NCBI GenBank assembly: GCA_000818945.1
Contig: KN805405.1
Span: 88,926 to 152,925 of the forward strand
Origin: Schizochytrium sp. CCTCC M209059
Taxonomy: Eukaryota > Sar > Bigyra > Thraustochytrida > Thraustochytriidae
Direction of reading: 5' to 3'
DNA length: 64,000 bases
Shown: positions 1 through 8,892 of the stretch, one piece after another
Position numbering within the stretch: the stretch's first letter is position 1
How the letters are laid out: every line of letters begins with the position of its first letter
Notes under the pieces: generated by a model
What the model was told of the DNA's origin: nothing
Seen by the model: only the letters and a program-made list of their open reading frames with translations
Databases searched by the model: none
Translations under genes and position numbers: made by a program

Positions 1-766
1 CCCGCTCCCGCGCGCCAGCAGCGGCCAGGCGCCTGCGGCGCTCGGTCTCCGTCCAGCCCGCGAGCGCGGGCGCAGGCAGGCAGGCAGGCAGGCAGGCAGG
101 CAAGAAAGAAGCTTGCAGCGCGTGGCGTATCGCTCTCGCCCTCGTCGCCCCTCTCTGCTAGGCGACGCTCGCTCGCTCGCTCTCGCACGCGCCAGAGAGC
201 GCGGACGCGCGGCGGGCGCGGGCCCCAGCGGCGGCCGGAGCTGAGCGAGCGCCGCGCTCTGCGCTGAGCCCGCGGCTGCGCGGCGGGAGGGAGGCGCGGC
301 CAGGCACCGAGGCGAGGCGAGGCGATCCGAGGCGAGGCGAGGCGAGGCGAAGCCAGCCGCGGCGGCAGGGAGGAAGGAAGGAAAAGAACACCCGGAACGG
401 GCCTTTCTCTCCTCGCCGCTTTCCTCTTCCCAACGAGAAAAAGAAAAAGGAAAAAACCGGCTGGTCAGACCGGAAAACTTTGAGCGTCGAAAAAGAAAAA
501 GAAAAAGAAAAAGAAAGAAAGAAAGAAAGAAAAAAGAAAAAAAGAAAGAAAAAAGAAAGAAAGAAGGCAAGCAAGCAAGCAAGCAAGCCCAGGCATTCGT
601 TCGTTCGTTCGTTCGATCGATCGATCGCCCCTTCAAACCTCTCCCGAAGGAGGAGCAAAACAAAAAGCAAAACAAAAACATCCGGCCGGGAAGGCGCGGC
701 CAGCAGACGCAGCGCAAGCCCAAGCCAGGCCAAGCAAGCGACCCAAAGCAAGCAAGCGAGCGAGCA

Positions 767-817
<51 letters not shown>

Positions 818-844
818 GAGCACGAAAGCACAGCCCGAGGCGCC

Positions 845-876
<32 letters not shown>

Positions 877-1142
877 GGCTGCCTGCTTGGCTGCCTTGGC
901 TGCCGCTCGAGACCGACCGACCGACCGACGGACGACCGCCCCTGCCCAGCCCAGCCGAGGCAGGCAGGCCGCGGAGAGTGGGCGCAGCGCAGCGCGGCGC
1001 AGCGCAGCGCAGCGCGGAGCGGAGCGGAGCGGCGAGGCAGGCGGAAGGGCAGGCAGGCAGGCGGCGCTCCTCGCAAGCCAGCCAGCCAGCCAGCCAGCCA
1101 GCCGGCCGGCCGGCCGGCCCCCGAGCGGCCAGCGGCGGCCTT
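1..1142. repeat. Microsatellite-rich 5' flank of the zinc-finger gene
   Basis: No gene is supported here. The stretch is a chain of short tandem tracts: GGCA units (about 73-102), AAAG/GAAA purine tract (490-566), GCAA (567-588), TTCG then ATCG (597-627), CGAGCC hexamers (772-814), ACGC (847-875), GACC (about 905-925), AGCC (1076-1102) and GGCC (1101-1118). Most units are four bases long, so length changes would break any reading frame. Long open frames crossing it on both strands are therefore composition artefacts. It is probably the promoter and 5' leader of the gene starting at 1143. Confidence 0.6.
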
Positions 1143-3275
1143 ATGACGAACGCCACGGCAGACGCGGCACGTGCAGCGGACGGCCTCGCCTCCGACAGGC
1201 ACAGACTCATGGCGCTGCAGGATAAGCTGGCCGAGCTGCAGAGGCAGCACGAGCAAATGGTGCTGCAGCAGCAGCAGGACGCCACGCTCCGGAAAATCGC
1301 CATGCTGCAGGAGCTCATCAAGGCAAACGGAAACAATACGTCGACCTCGAACGCGGGCTTCAACGCCTATCAGCAGCAGCAGCAGCAGCAAATGCAGCAG
1401 CAGCAGCAGCAGCAACGCCCCTTTTACATCCAGCAACACCAGCAACAGTCCTCGTCCCCCCCGCCCCAGCTCCTTTCCCAGGACCTCACCGCCGTATCGC
1501 CCTCCACCAACACGACCTCCTCGATGGCCTCGAACAAAGATGATAAGACGGCTGCCACGACGGCTGCCACCACCGACAAGCAAAAAAGCAAACCCGCCGC
1601 CGGCTCCAAATCGAAAAAGGCGTCCTCGAAGAAGAGCAATGACAAGGCAGACGCGTCCCGCGGCAATGTACAGAAGCGAACGCGCGCACCAGATCCACCC
1701 ATGCAGACATCCAACCACCTCAGCGCCGCCGCGGCCGCGGCCAATCTTGGCAACTTCTCCTCCGCAAACAAATCCCCCAATGTCTCCACACCCAACTACA
1801 TTTCAGACCCTGGCGCCTTCGCCAAAATCTACGCTGCGATCATGCAGCAGCAGCAACAGCGCATCCCCTCACTCTCGCCCCTCAGCGGGAACGTCTCGCC
1901 CCCCGGCCAGCTCTCCCCGCCTTCTGCAGGGGCCGAGACACCCCAAGCCGGCACCAACCGTCCCTCCCCTCTCGCCCTCGATGGCTCTGGGCTTCACGCA
2001 ATGTCCGTCGCTGCCGCCCAGGCTTCGGCCCAAGAGCGCGCCGCGCAAACCGTCGGCAGCCTCGGACTCGAGGCCCCTCCTCTTCACAGCGCAGCCATCG
2101 CTATCAGCCCCAACACCGCCGGGACCTCGCCCACCTACGGCCACGCGCGCCGGAGCAGCGTCTTTGCCGGATCAGCCTCCCAGAGCCCATCCCAGCAGCA
2201 AATCTTCCAGTCTAAGACCGCCATGCGTCGCCCAAGCCTCCCGCCATCCTTTAAGATGGCACGGACGTCGAACGCAACCGACACTGGTGATGCACGCAGC
2301 AAGAGCGAGACGGCCCCGCCGCTCATCCACATGCAGGCCCTCGCCGACGCTGCTGCCGCCGCCGCAGAAGTCACGCGCAAGGGAATCAAGAAAGAGAGCC
2401 AAAGCGCCGCCAAGGGTGGAAGGCGCTCCTCCACGGCCTCTTCGCCTCCCACCGTGGCTTCTCTCTCGCCTACCTTGACCGCCATGAAACAAGCGGGCCG
2501 CTCGCATAGCGACCAAGATTCCAAAAAGAACGGCGCCCAAGACGAGCTCACACTCGAGTCCATGCCGCCTCTTAACCCGAATATCCGCTTCCGCAAGGGA
2601 CCGAACCTCGCCGTGGGATCCACCACAGCTACTGCCGCCGATCTCAGTGCCATGTCTCGCATTCCCTCTGGACCAGCCTCGGGCCGCAGGGCATCTACCA
2701 AGAGCAAGCGCCGCAATAGCGCGCGCCAAGCCGGCAAAATTTGCCACTTTCAAGGATGCGAAAAACTTGCGCGAAGCACAACTCTCTTTTGCGCTTCGCA
2801 TGGCGGAGGACGCCGATGCCACGCAGACGGTTGCTCGAAGTCGGCGCGCGGATCCACGAACTTTTGCATCGCTCATGGTGGGGGTCGACGCTGCAAGCAC
2901 GATGGATGCCGCAAGTCTGCTCAGGGCTCCACAGACTTTTGCATCGCCCACGGCGGAGGCCGCCGCTGCAAGCAGGATAACTGCGACAAGTCTGCGCGCG
3001 GACCCACCGGCTTCTGCAAGGCCCATGGCGGCGGGAAACGCTGCCTCGTGTACTATTGCTACAAGAGTGCCATTGACGGTTCCGACTTTTGCAAGCCCCA
3101 CGCTCAGCAGGACACCACCACTCCTGGTGGCACTGCTACTGCCGCTGACAACATCGATGTCGCGCGGCGAAGCTCTGTCAACTCCATCTCCTCCAACTTC
3201 TCGCTTGCATCCGGTGCATCCGCCATGTCGACTGGCAGCTTTCAGCCGCATCATGGCTTGCACTCGGTTCAGTAA
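1143..3275 (+). CDS. Tandem C-x4-C-x10-C-x2-H zinc-finger protein (WRKY19-like family of stramenopiles)
   Basis: Predicted protein of 710 residues, probably nuclear. The first in-frame ATG is at 1143; the frame is open upstream but only through microsatellite sequence without an ATG. The N-terminus has a short helical, Gln-rich segment (MALQDKLAELQRQHEQM) and poly-Gln tracts near nt 1369-1434. The middle is Ser/Pro/Ala-rich and disordered, with basic KSKKASSKKS-type stretches. The C-terminal part holds five 25-residue repeats starting at Cys534, 559, 584, 609 and 634. Each has the pattern C-x4-C-x10-C-x2-H, and the units are joined by GGGRRC-like linkers. Such repeats are abundant in oomycete and thraustochytrid proteins usually named 'WRKY transcription factor 19-like', but no WRKY core is visible. 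A transcriptional or DNA-binding role is inference. The gene is convergent with the USP gene, 249 bp away. Confidence 0.85.
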   Translation: MTNATADAARAADGLASDRHRLMALQDKLAELQRQHEQMVLQQQQDATLRKIAMLQELIKANGNNTSTSNAGFNAYQQQQQQQMQQQQQQQRPFYIQQHQQQSSSPPPQLLSQDLTAVSPSTNTTSSMASNKDDKTAATTAATTDKQKSKPAAGSKSKKASSKKSNDKADASRGNVQKRTRAPDPPMQTSNHLSAAAAAANLGNFSSANKSPNVSTPNYISDPGAFAKIYAAIMQQQQQRIPSLSPLSGNVSPPGQLSPPSAGAETPQAGTNRPSPLALDGSGLHAMSVAAAQASAQERAAQTVGSLGLEAPPLHSAAIAISPNTAGTSPTYGHARRSSVFAGSASQSPSQQQIFQSKTAMRRPSLPPSFKMARTSNATDTGDARSKSETAPPLIHMQALADAAAAAAEVTRKGIKKESQSAAKGGRRSSTASSPPTVASLSPTLTAMKQAGRSHSDQDSKKNGAQDELTLESMPPLNPNIRFRKGPNLAVGSTTATAADLSAMSRIPSGPASGRRASTKSKRRNSARQAGKICHFQGCEKLARSTTLFCASHGGGRRCHADGCSKSARGSTNFCIAHGGGRRCKHDGCRKSAQGSTDFCIAHGGGRRCKQDNCDKSARGPTGFCKAHGGGKRCLVYYCYKSAIDGSDFCKPHAQQDTTTPGGTATAADNIDVARRSSVNSISSNFSLASGASAMSTGSFQPHHGLHSVQ

Positions 3276-3524
3276 AAATTTATACTATAAACAAAAGAAT
3301 CCAATCCTCGCACTCTCTCTTTTTTTCCTCTTCTTCTTCTTCTTCTTCTTCTTCTTCTTCCTCTCCTCCGCATATCATAACACAAATGTCGTGAGAAAAA
3401 TTGACGCTCTTGCTTTGTTTTCACCAACAAGTCAAAATTCGTTCTTTCTCTCAATAACTAACTACCTCTCGAAGAAGAAGGTGACATTTCTGACGAGCGC
3501 TCGTCAGACTTCTGTCTGCTGCCT

Positions 3525-6500
3525 TCACTTCGCGCTCTCCATCTCATTTGTTTCGTTCAACTGATCACGTTCTTCCACTTCCTTGTCCGCGTCCGTTATA
3601 TGCTTCTCAGTTGACAAGTCTTCTTGCTTTGCTCGAGGCAGTACTGAGTCCAGAGGTGATGCTGCAGTGTCGGCAGTGTCTTTGTTGGCATCTGACTGCT
3701 GCTCCAATCCTGTATCCATCGGTGCCACGCCACTGTTCACAACCATCTTTGCGAGGCAATCTCCTACAGATTTCTCAGACATTAGTGCTTCCTCTTTCCC
3801 TACGGCAACAGACTGTGTCGTTCCCGCTACATCTTCGGCCTTGTTCTTTTCCACCGTGTCCTTGCCATCCGCCACTTCTGGTACTGCATTGGAGTGTTCC
3901 GGTGCTTTTACTACGTCCTCACGATGCGATTCTTTCTGCTGCGTTGAGTTTGCAGTGTCTGTGTCTTTTGTGGCTTTCTCGACATCGTGTGTAGCTTGTG
4001 CAGTCTCGCCTGTGAGTTTCCCTGTCTCTGATGACGCTGATACTTCGTCCGTCTTTGTTTTGGAAATCTTTCCATCTTCAGCCAGTTCTCCTCCCTCTTG
4101 GCTTGCATCCTGGTGCGAGTTAACCTTCGGGAAAATGTCCTCTTCTGACGTTGCTTGGAGCACTTTCGACGTCAATCGGCAAGATTCGGCCTCGGCAGAG
4201 TCCACCTTTTTCTCCTCAAGCGACGCGGCATTGGCCATTTCCACCTGCTGGTCTCGTGTGTTTGTAGTGCTTGCATCCTGGACATTCGCGTTCTTGTTTT
4301 CTTTGCATGGATCCGTATTCACTTCCGACGCAGAGTCTGCCCCTTCTTCCTCCTGTAAATCAATTACGACAGGCACCTCTTTCGTCGAAGAGGCGGTCTG
4401 GCAACTCAACTCGTAAAAGAGTAAGTATGCATTCTCCAAGGTGCGCGAGTCGTCTGCAAATTCCTTGTGAGGAATGCCGCGTTCAACGTTCAGATCGTCA
4501 TAACGTGTCCATTGTTTCGACTTCGGGTCATAGGTTGCTGCCGTATAATGTCCATAGTTGACGTTTGTTCCGCGATGCAATACGACGCCACGCAGCTCAT
4601 ACCGCCGGCCTTGGACCATCAAAACGCGCTGAGGCATCACGTGCGACTTGCTCTTTGCCCCAGTTGCACTAAATCGCTTCAGGTGCAGAGCGAGATATCT
4701 GTTCATCTCCTTCATGGCCGTGCGCTTGGTCGCGCCTTCGTTGCCACACTTGCCGCATCGGAAGCCTTCCAGAGGCACCTCGCGAAGGTAGTTCTCGACC
4801 AGCGTCTCTACCTTGGTCCGTTTTTTTTCCGTCACGGCAAAGTCCTGCAATCCTGGACTCGATGGCTGCGGGGTCTCGGGGAGGTCCAACGAAAGATGCA
4901 AAAAGCTCTCCGAGCTCTTGCTCTTGTACTCGCAGTGCAAGCACGACAAGGTTCCAGCCATCACAGACTGAAAGTTGCGAGCTACTACTGCGCCAGCAGC
5001 AAGCTCGATCGTGTCGAGCAGATACGCCAGAAACTCGTGCGCGTCTTGCTGCTCCGTAGAGTAGAACCGCTTCACGTTGCTGCTGCCGAGCTGGTCGCAA
5101 TTCGCGACCGCAACCTGAACGCCGCGAGCATTGTACTCTGTAAGACCCCGGTCCGTAGAGGTTTCGCCAAGTTTAAGCACGCTGGTTCCCCGCGCCACGT
5201 ACTTGTGAAGTGCCTGAAGCTTGGCCACGCAGAGCATTGCTTGCGGCGGTGGAAGCCCTGGCGCGGCATTTGCATCGGCACGAGCACCAGCACTAGCTCC
5301 TGCACCAGCTCCTGCACCAGCTCCTGCACCAGCTCCAGCACCAGCGCTGTCCACTGCGTTTGGGGACGTAGTCGGTGTCCTCTTTGCACTTGCAGCAAAA
5401 ACATCTTGCATAAAACTTTCCAAACGGACAAGGACCTGCAGAACCGCGTTGGCATAGCATGAGTTGCCCGTATTCTTGAGACCACCAATGCTGCCCGCCG
5501 ACATAACTCGAGGCGACAGCTTGTCATCCCCGAATGGAACGCGGGTCTTGTTTGGCCCCGAGAGAGGCGAAGGGGCGTGCAAGCGCTTGCCTGATCCCGC
5601 GCGGATAGAGTACCCTGAAGAAAACAAGGGAGACGTACCACCCTTTTTAGCGGACTGTTGCTTGCGTTCCCCTGCGGTCGCCAGCTTCGACGAGCGCTGT
5701 GGCGTCGTCATGACATTGTCTTCGCGAGGAAGTTTTGGCGCTGGCTTCGGACTCGTCAGGCTCGACGATGGAGGCGTTAACGCAAGAGTTGAAGTTCGCT
5801 GCGGTGTTCCCTGGCCTGCATGACTCTTGGTAAAATCCACATTCTCCTTGAGGGGCCGTGCTGCCTTGAAATAGGACGACGAGCTCTGTGCCAAGGCTGG
5901 ACCGGTTCTGTCCTTGGTGGACAAAGGTGGAGGCGAGGAGACCATCTTCTTTCCTTCACCGCCTCCAGCAGGACTAGCAGCAGCAGCACCACCACCAGCA
6001 GCAGCAGCATGAGGAGCAGTATGAGGAGCAGCAACGGGCTGCAAGGGACGCATGGGAGATAAAGGCGAAGGGGACGTTTTAAAAGACGAGGGCGTGAGCG
6101 AAGGTCGGCTCATCGAGTCTTTCCCACGCAAGAGCTTTTTTGAGTTCTTGCCCGAGCCGTACATGCGTACAGACTTCGTCTTTGTACTCGGTTTCGTCCA
6201 CGATCTGCCCCCATCTGTGCCTTCCTCAATGCTGTCATCCATTCCTTCATCAGTGAGCCTCCTGGACGTTTTAGAACTTTTGTCTTTTCCCAGCTTGCGC
6301 AGCTTCTGTGCTTTTCGAGCACTTTGACTTTGCATGTCCCCTGACAGCGAGCTGTCGGGTTTGCTTCGTTTGCTCGACTTGTTGTTGACACGGCCAGGGG
6401 ACTCGAGATACTCTCTCTTCTCTTCATGTGCGGCCTGTTTGCCGCCCGGCAGGGGCGTCAATTCGCCTTCGGGGGCTCTGAAAAAAGTCACAACGCTCTT

Positions 6501-6842
6501 CTTCTTATCGGCCATCTTTCGCATCCATCGAAACAGCTGCTCGAGCTCTCCATTTTTGCTCTTCGACTCGATGACGAGCGAATTGTCGCCTTTGCGCTCG
6601 TACGAGACGCGCAAAACCCGTCCCGACTCGCTTAGCGCCACCTTTTCCATGAGCGAAAGTTGGACGAGAACGGTCCTTATCTTGGCCTTCGCAGCCTCCG
6701 CAAAGGTGATCTTGAGCCCCTCCTGCTCGGCCTGCAGCTTGTTCTCCACCGCGTTCCCGCGTCGCGTGTCCCAGACCTGGTTCACATCATTGCCGCGAAT
6801 TTGCACGCCGCAGTCCTTGAGCCGGATGCGCGTCGACAGCAT
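3525..6842 (-). CDS. Ubiquitin carboxyl-terminal hydrolase (USP/C19 family)
   Basis: Predicted cysteine protease of 1105 residues that removes ubiquitin. The ATG at 6842 is the first in frame; the frame stays open to 7037 without another ATG. The N-terminal ~110 residues look folded and are followed by about 340 residues of basic, Ser/Pro-rich disorder. The USP core has the Cys box GGLKNTGNSCYANA (catalytic Cys462), QQDAHEF (about 598-604), a zinc ribbon with Cys634/637 and Cys696/699, and the His box NYGHYTA (His765) followed by WTRYDDLNV (Asp782 region). A Gly-Ala repeat of about 20 residues is inserted just after the Cys box. The last ~290 residues are acidic and disordered. The layout recalls USP36/USP42, but subfamily assignment is uncertain. 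It lies downstream of the nucleoporin gene on the same strand, 874 bp away. Confidence 0.93.
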   Translation of the reverse strand: MLSTRIRLKDCGVQIRGNDVNQVWDTRRGNAVENKLQAEQEGLKITFAEAAKAKIRTVLVQLSLMEKVALSESGRVLRVSYERKGDNSLVIESKSKNGELEQLFRWMRKMADKKKSVVTFFRAPEGELTPLPGGKQAAHEEKREYLESPGRVNNKSSKRSKPDSSLSGDMQSQSARKAQKLRKLGKDKSSKTSRRLTDEGMDDSIEEGTDGGRSWTKPSTKTKSVRMYGSGKNSKKLLRGKDSMSRPSLTPSSFKTSPSPLSPMRPLQPVAAPHTAPHAAAAGGGAAAASPAGGGEGKKMVSSPPPLSTKDRTGPALAQSSSSYFKAARPLKENVDFTKSHAGQGTPQRTSTLALTPPSSSLTSPKPAPKLPREDNVMTTPQRSSKLATAGERKQQSAKKGGTSPLFSSGYSIRAGSGKRLHAPSPLSGPNKTRVPFGDDKLSPRVMSAGSIGGLKNTGNSCYANAVLQVLVRLESFMQDVFAASAKRTPTTSPNAVDSAGAGAGAGAGAGAGAGASAGARADANAAPGLPPPQAMLCVAKLQALHKYVARGTSVLKLGETSTDRGLTEYNARGVQVAVANCDQLGSSNVKRFYSTEQQDAHEFLAYLLDTIELAAGAVVARNFQSVMAGTLSCLHCEYKSKSSESFLHLSLDLPETPQPSSPGLQDFAVTEKKRTKVETLVENYLREVPLEGFRCGKCGNEGATKRTAMKEMNRYLALHLKRFSATGAKSKSHVMPQRVLMVQGRRYELRGVVLHRGTNVNYGHYTAATYDPKSKQWTRYDDLNVERGIPHKEFADDSRTLENAYLLFYELSCQTASSTKEVPVVIDLQEEEGADSASEVNTDPCKENKNANVQDASTTNTRDQQVEMANAASLEEKKVDSAEAESCRLTSKVLQATSEEDIFPKVNSHQDASQEGGELAEDGKISKTKTDEVSASSETGKLTGETAQATHDVEKATKDTDTANSTQQKESHREDVVKAPEHSNAVPEVADGKDTVEKNKAEDVAGTTQSVAVGKEEALMSEKSVGDCLAKMVVNSGVAPMDTGLEQQSDANKDTADTAASPLDSVLPRAKQEDLSTEKHITDADKEVEERDQLNETNEMESAK

Positions 6843-7716
6843 CGTCTCCGGCGATCTTCCCCGCGCGCTCTTCCCCTGCGCGCGGCTCCCGGCGCCGGCC
6901 TCGCGCGCGCCGCGGGTGGGTGGGCCCCAAGTGGTTAGATGAGATTCCGCAGTGTCGTCGTTGCGCCCAGCCGCTCGCCCCGGTTCGCCGTCTCGCGCCG
7001 CGCCGCCTCGCTTTACCGCTTTATCGCGCGCAGGCACCGCGCCGCCCGCGGCTCTCCGCGCGCGCGCCCGACCTGCGTGCGCGCCCTCGCCGCGTCAAGC
7101 CCCGCCGCGCTGCGCGTATGCAAGTATGCTCGCCGTACCCGCGCCGGTTCGAGGTCTTGAACTGCGTTGCGCGGCTTCTTTTGCTCGTTCCTTTTTTCTT
7201 TTCTTTTTTTTCCTCCCTTCCTTCCTCCCTTCCTTTTTTCCTTCCTTGATCGCCTGGCCGCCCGAGCGCGGGCTCTCCATTCGGGTGTTCGACTTGGCCG
7301 CCGCTTTGCCGCACTTGCGTGCCGCTAGATACAGTGGGTTGTGATGAGTCTAACTCGCTTATGCTTGCTTGCTTGGTCATTAAAAACCGTCCAGAAAAGG
7401 GATCAGATCCTTTGCAGCACTGGTCCTTCTAGCTCCTCCTCCTCCTCCTCGTCTTCTTCTTCTTCTTCTTCTTCTTCTTTTTCTTCAAGTCCTTCCTCAA
7501 GTCCTTCTCTTCTTTCGTAATGCTGGTAGTACTTTGAGCACCAATCCAACGCTCACGAACCTGGCCGCAGACCATACACGACGGCGACTTTGGCCTTGAC
7601 ATAAACTTGCGTGTTGAGATGAAAAGTATACTCACTAATCTTTCTAAAAAAATATCGGTAAAGACAAGAGGGAAGACATGGTGACATCGAGTAGTCGAAG
7701 ACACAGCATCACAGCA
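6843..7716. other. Intergenic region between the nucleoporin stop and the USP start
   Basis: This should hold the 3' UTR of the nucleoporin gene and the promoter and leader of the USP gene, both on the minus strand. It contains pyrimidine tracts (CCTT-type at about 7203-7244, CTT-type at about 7449-7486) and GC-rich sequence near the USP start. A 57-codon minus-strand ATG frame (7602 to 7429) carries one CxxC pair and ends in a poly-Lys stretch encoded by the CTT repeat. It is not convincing as a gene. Confidence 0.5.
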
Positions 7717-8861
7717 TTAGCCGCGCATCTGCGTAAACGAGTTTCCGGAAAAGCCACCGCCGCCACTCGAGCTCGAGCCAGCGCCACCGAAACCGCCACC
7801 AGAGGATGAACCAAAGCCACCACCAAAGCTGCCGCTGCCGCCGCCGCCCCCGCCAGCAGAGTTTCCAAAGCCGGATCCTCCAAAGCCGCCGCCACCAGCG
7901 CCCCCACTGTTGCCGAAGCCACCGGAGCCTCCTGTACCGCCAAAGCCACCGGAGCCTCCTGCGCTGCCAAAGCCTCCAGAGCCTCCAGTATTGCCAAAGC
8001 CGCCAGAGCCTCCAGCACTACCAAAGCCGCCAGAGCCACCTGCGGTGCCGAAGCCACCGCCAGACCCGCCTCCAGCGTTGCCAAAGCCTCCGGCACCGGT
8101 AGAACCGAAGCCCCCGGCGCCGGTAGAACCGAAGCCTGCGCCGCTGCTAGAGCCAAAGCCCCCGCCTCCGCCAGCATTTCCAGTTCCAGAGGATGCTCCG
8201 AATCCCGAAGAGGTCCCAAAGCCAGAAGAGCCGCCGCTTGCAAAGCCAGCAAAACCACCACCGCCGCCGCTAGGTGCTGGAGAGGACGCAGCGCCGCCGA
8301 AGCCAGACGCACCCATGCCGCTCGAGGCTCCAAATCCACTCGTAGTGCCGAAACCTCCGCTACCTTGTGCTGGAGCACCGCCGTTGGCTCCACTGGTAAA
8401 GAAACCAGTGGAACCCTGACCATACTTTTTCTCCAGCGCTGCGAAGAGCTGCGTTTCACGACCCTGGTATCGCTGCAGCGTCGAGTCCACGCTCCCGACC
8501 TTGCCTGGATTGTATTTTTGATAGAATTCGACGAGTCGCTGTCGAGCATTCGGAGCACCTCCGCCCATGCCCGACATCCCTCCAGCCGACGGCTGTGTCG
8601 GCTGTGACGGTTGGCTGCCGCCGCCGCCGCCAAACAGTGATCCACCGCCCATGTTTCCACCAGCATTGCTTCCAAGGCCTGATGCAGGCGACGCCGATGA
8701 CCCAAAGCCCCCGAAGGGCGAAGAGATTGACGCCGGAGGAGGCGTTCCAAACCCACTCGACTGCCCAAACCCAGTAGCTGTCGACGCCCCATTCGACGCA
8801 GCAAAGCTTCCAAAGCCGCTCGCGCCACCTGTCGCGCCTCCGGGCGCACCGCTGCTAGCGC

Positions 8862-8892
<31 letters not shown>

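Noticed and set aside
158..1718. Long minus-strand open frames over the 5' flank of the zinc-finger gene
   Set aside because: They run through tetranucleotide microsatellites and lack conserved sequence; they are a by-product of GC-rich, stop-poor repeats.
7429..7602. 57-residue minus-strand frame with one CxxC pair and a poly-Lys tail
   Set aside because: Lies in the 3' UTR of the nucleoporin, and the tail is just the CTT microsatellite; no recognisable family.
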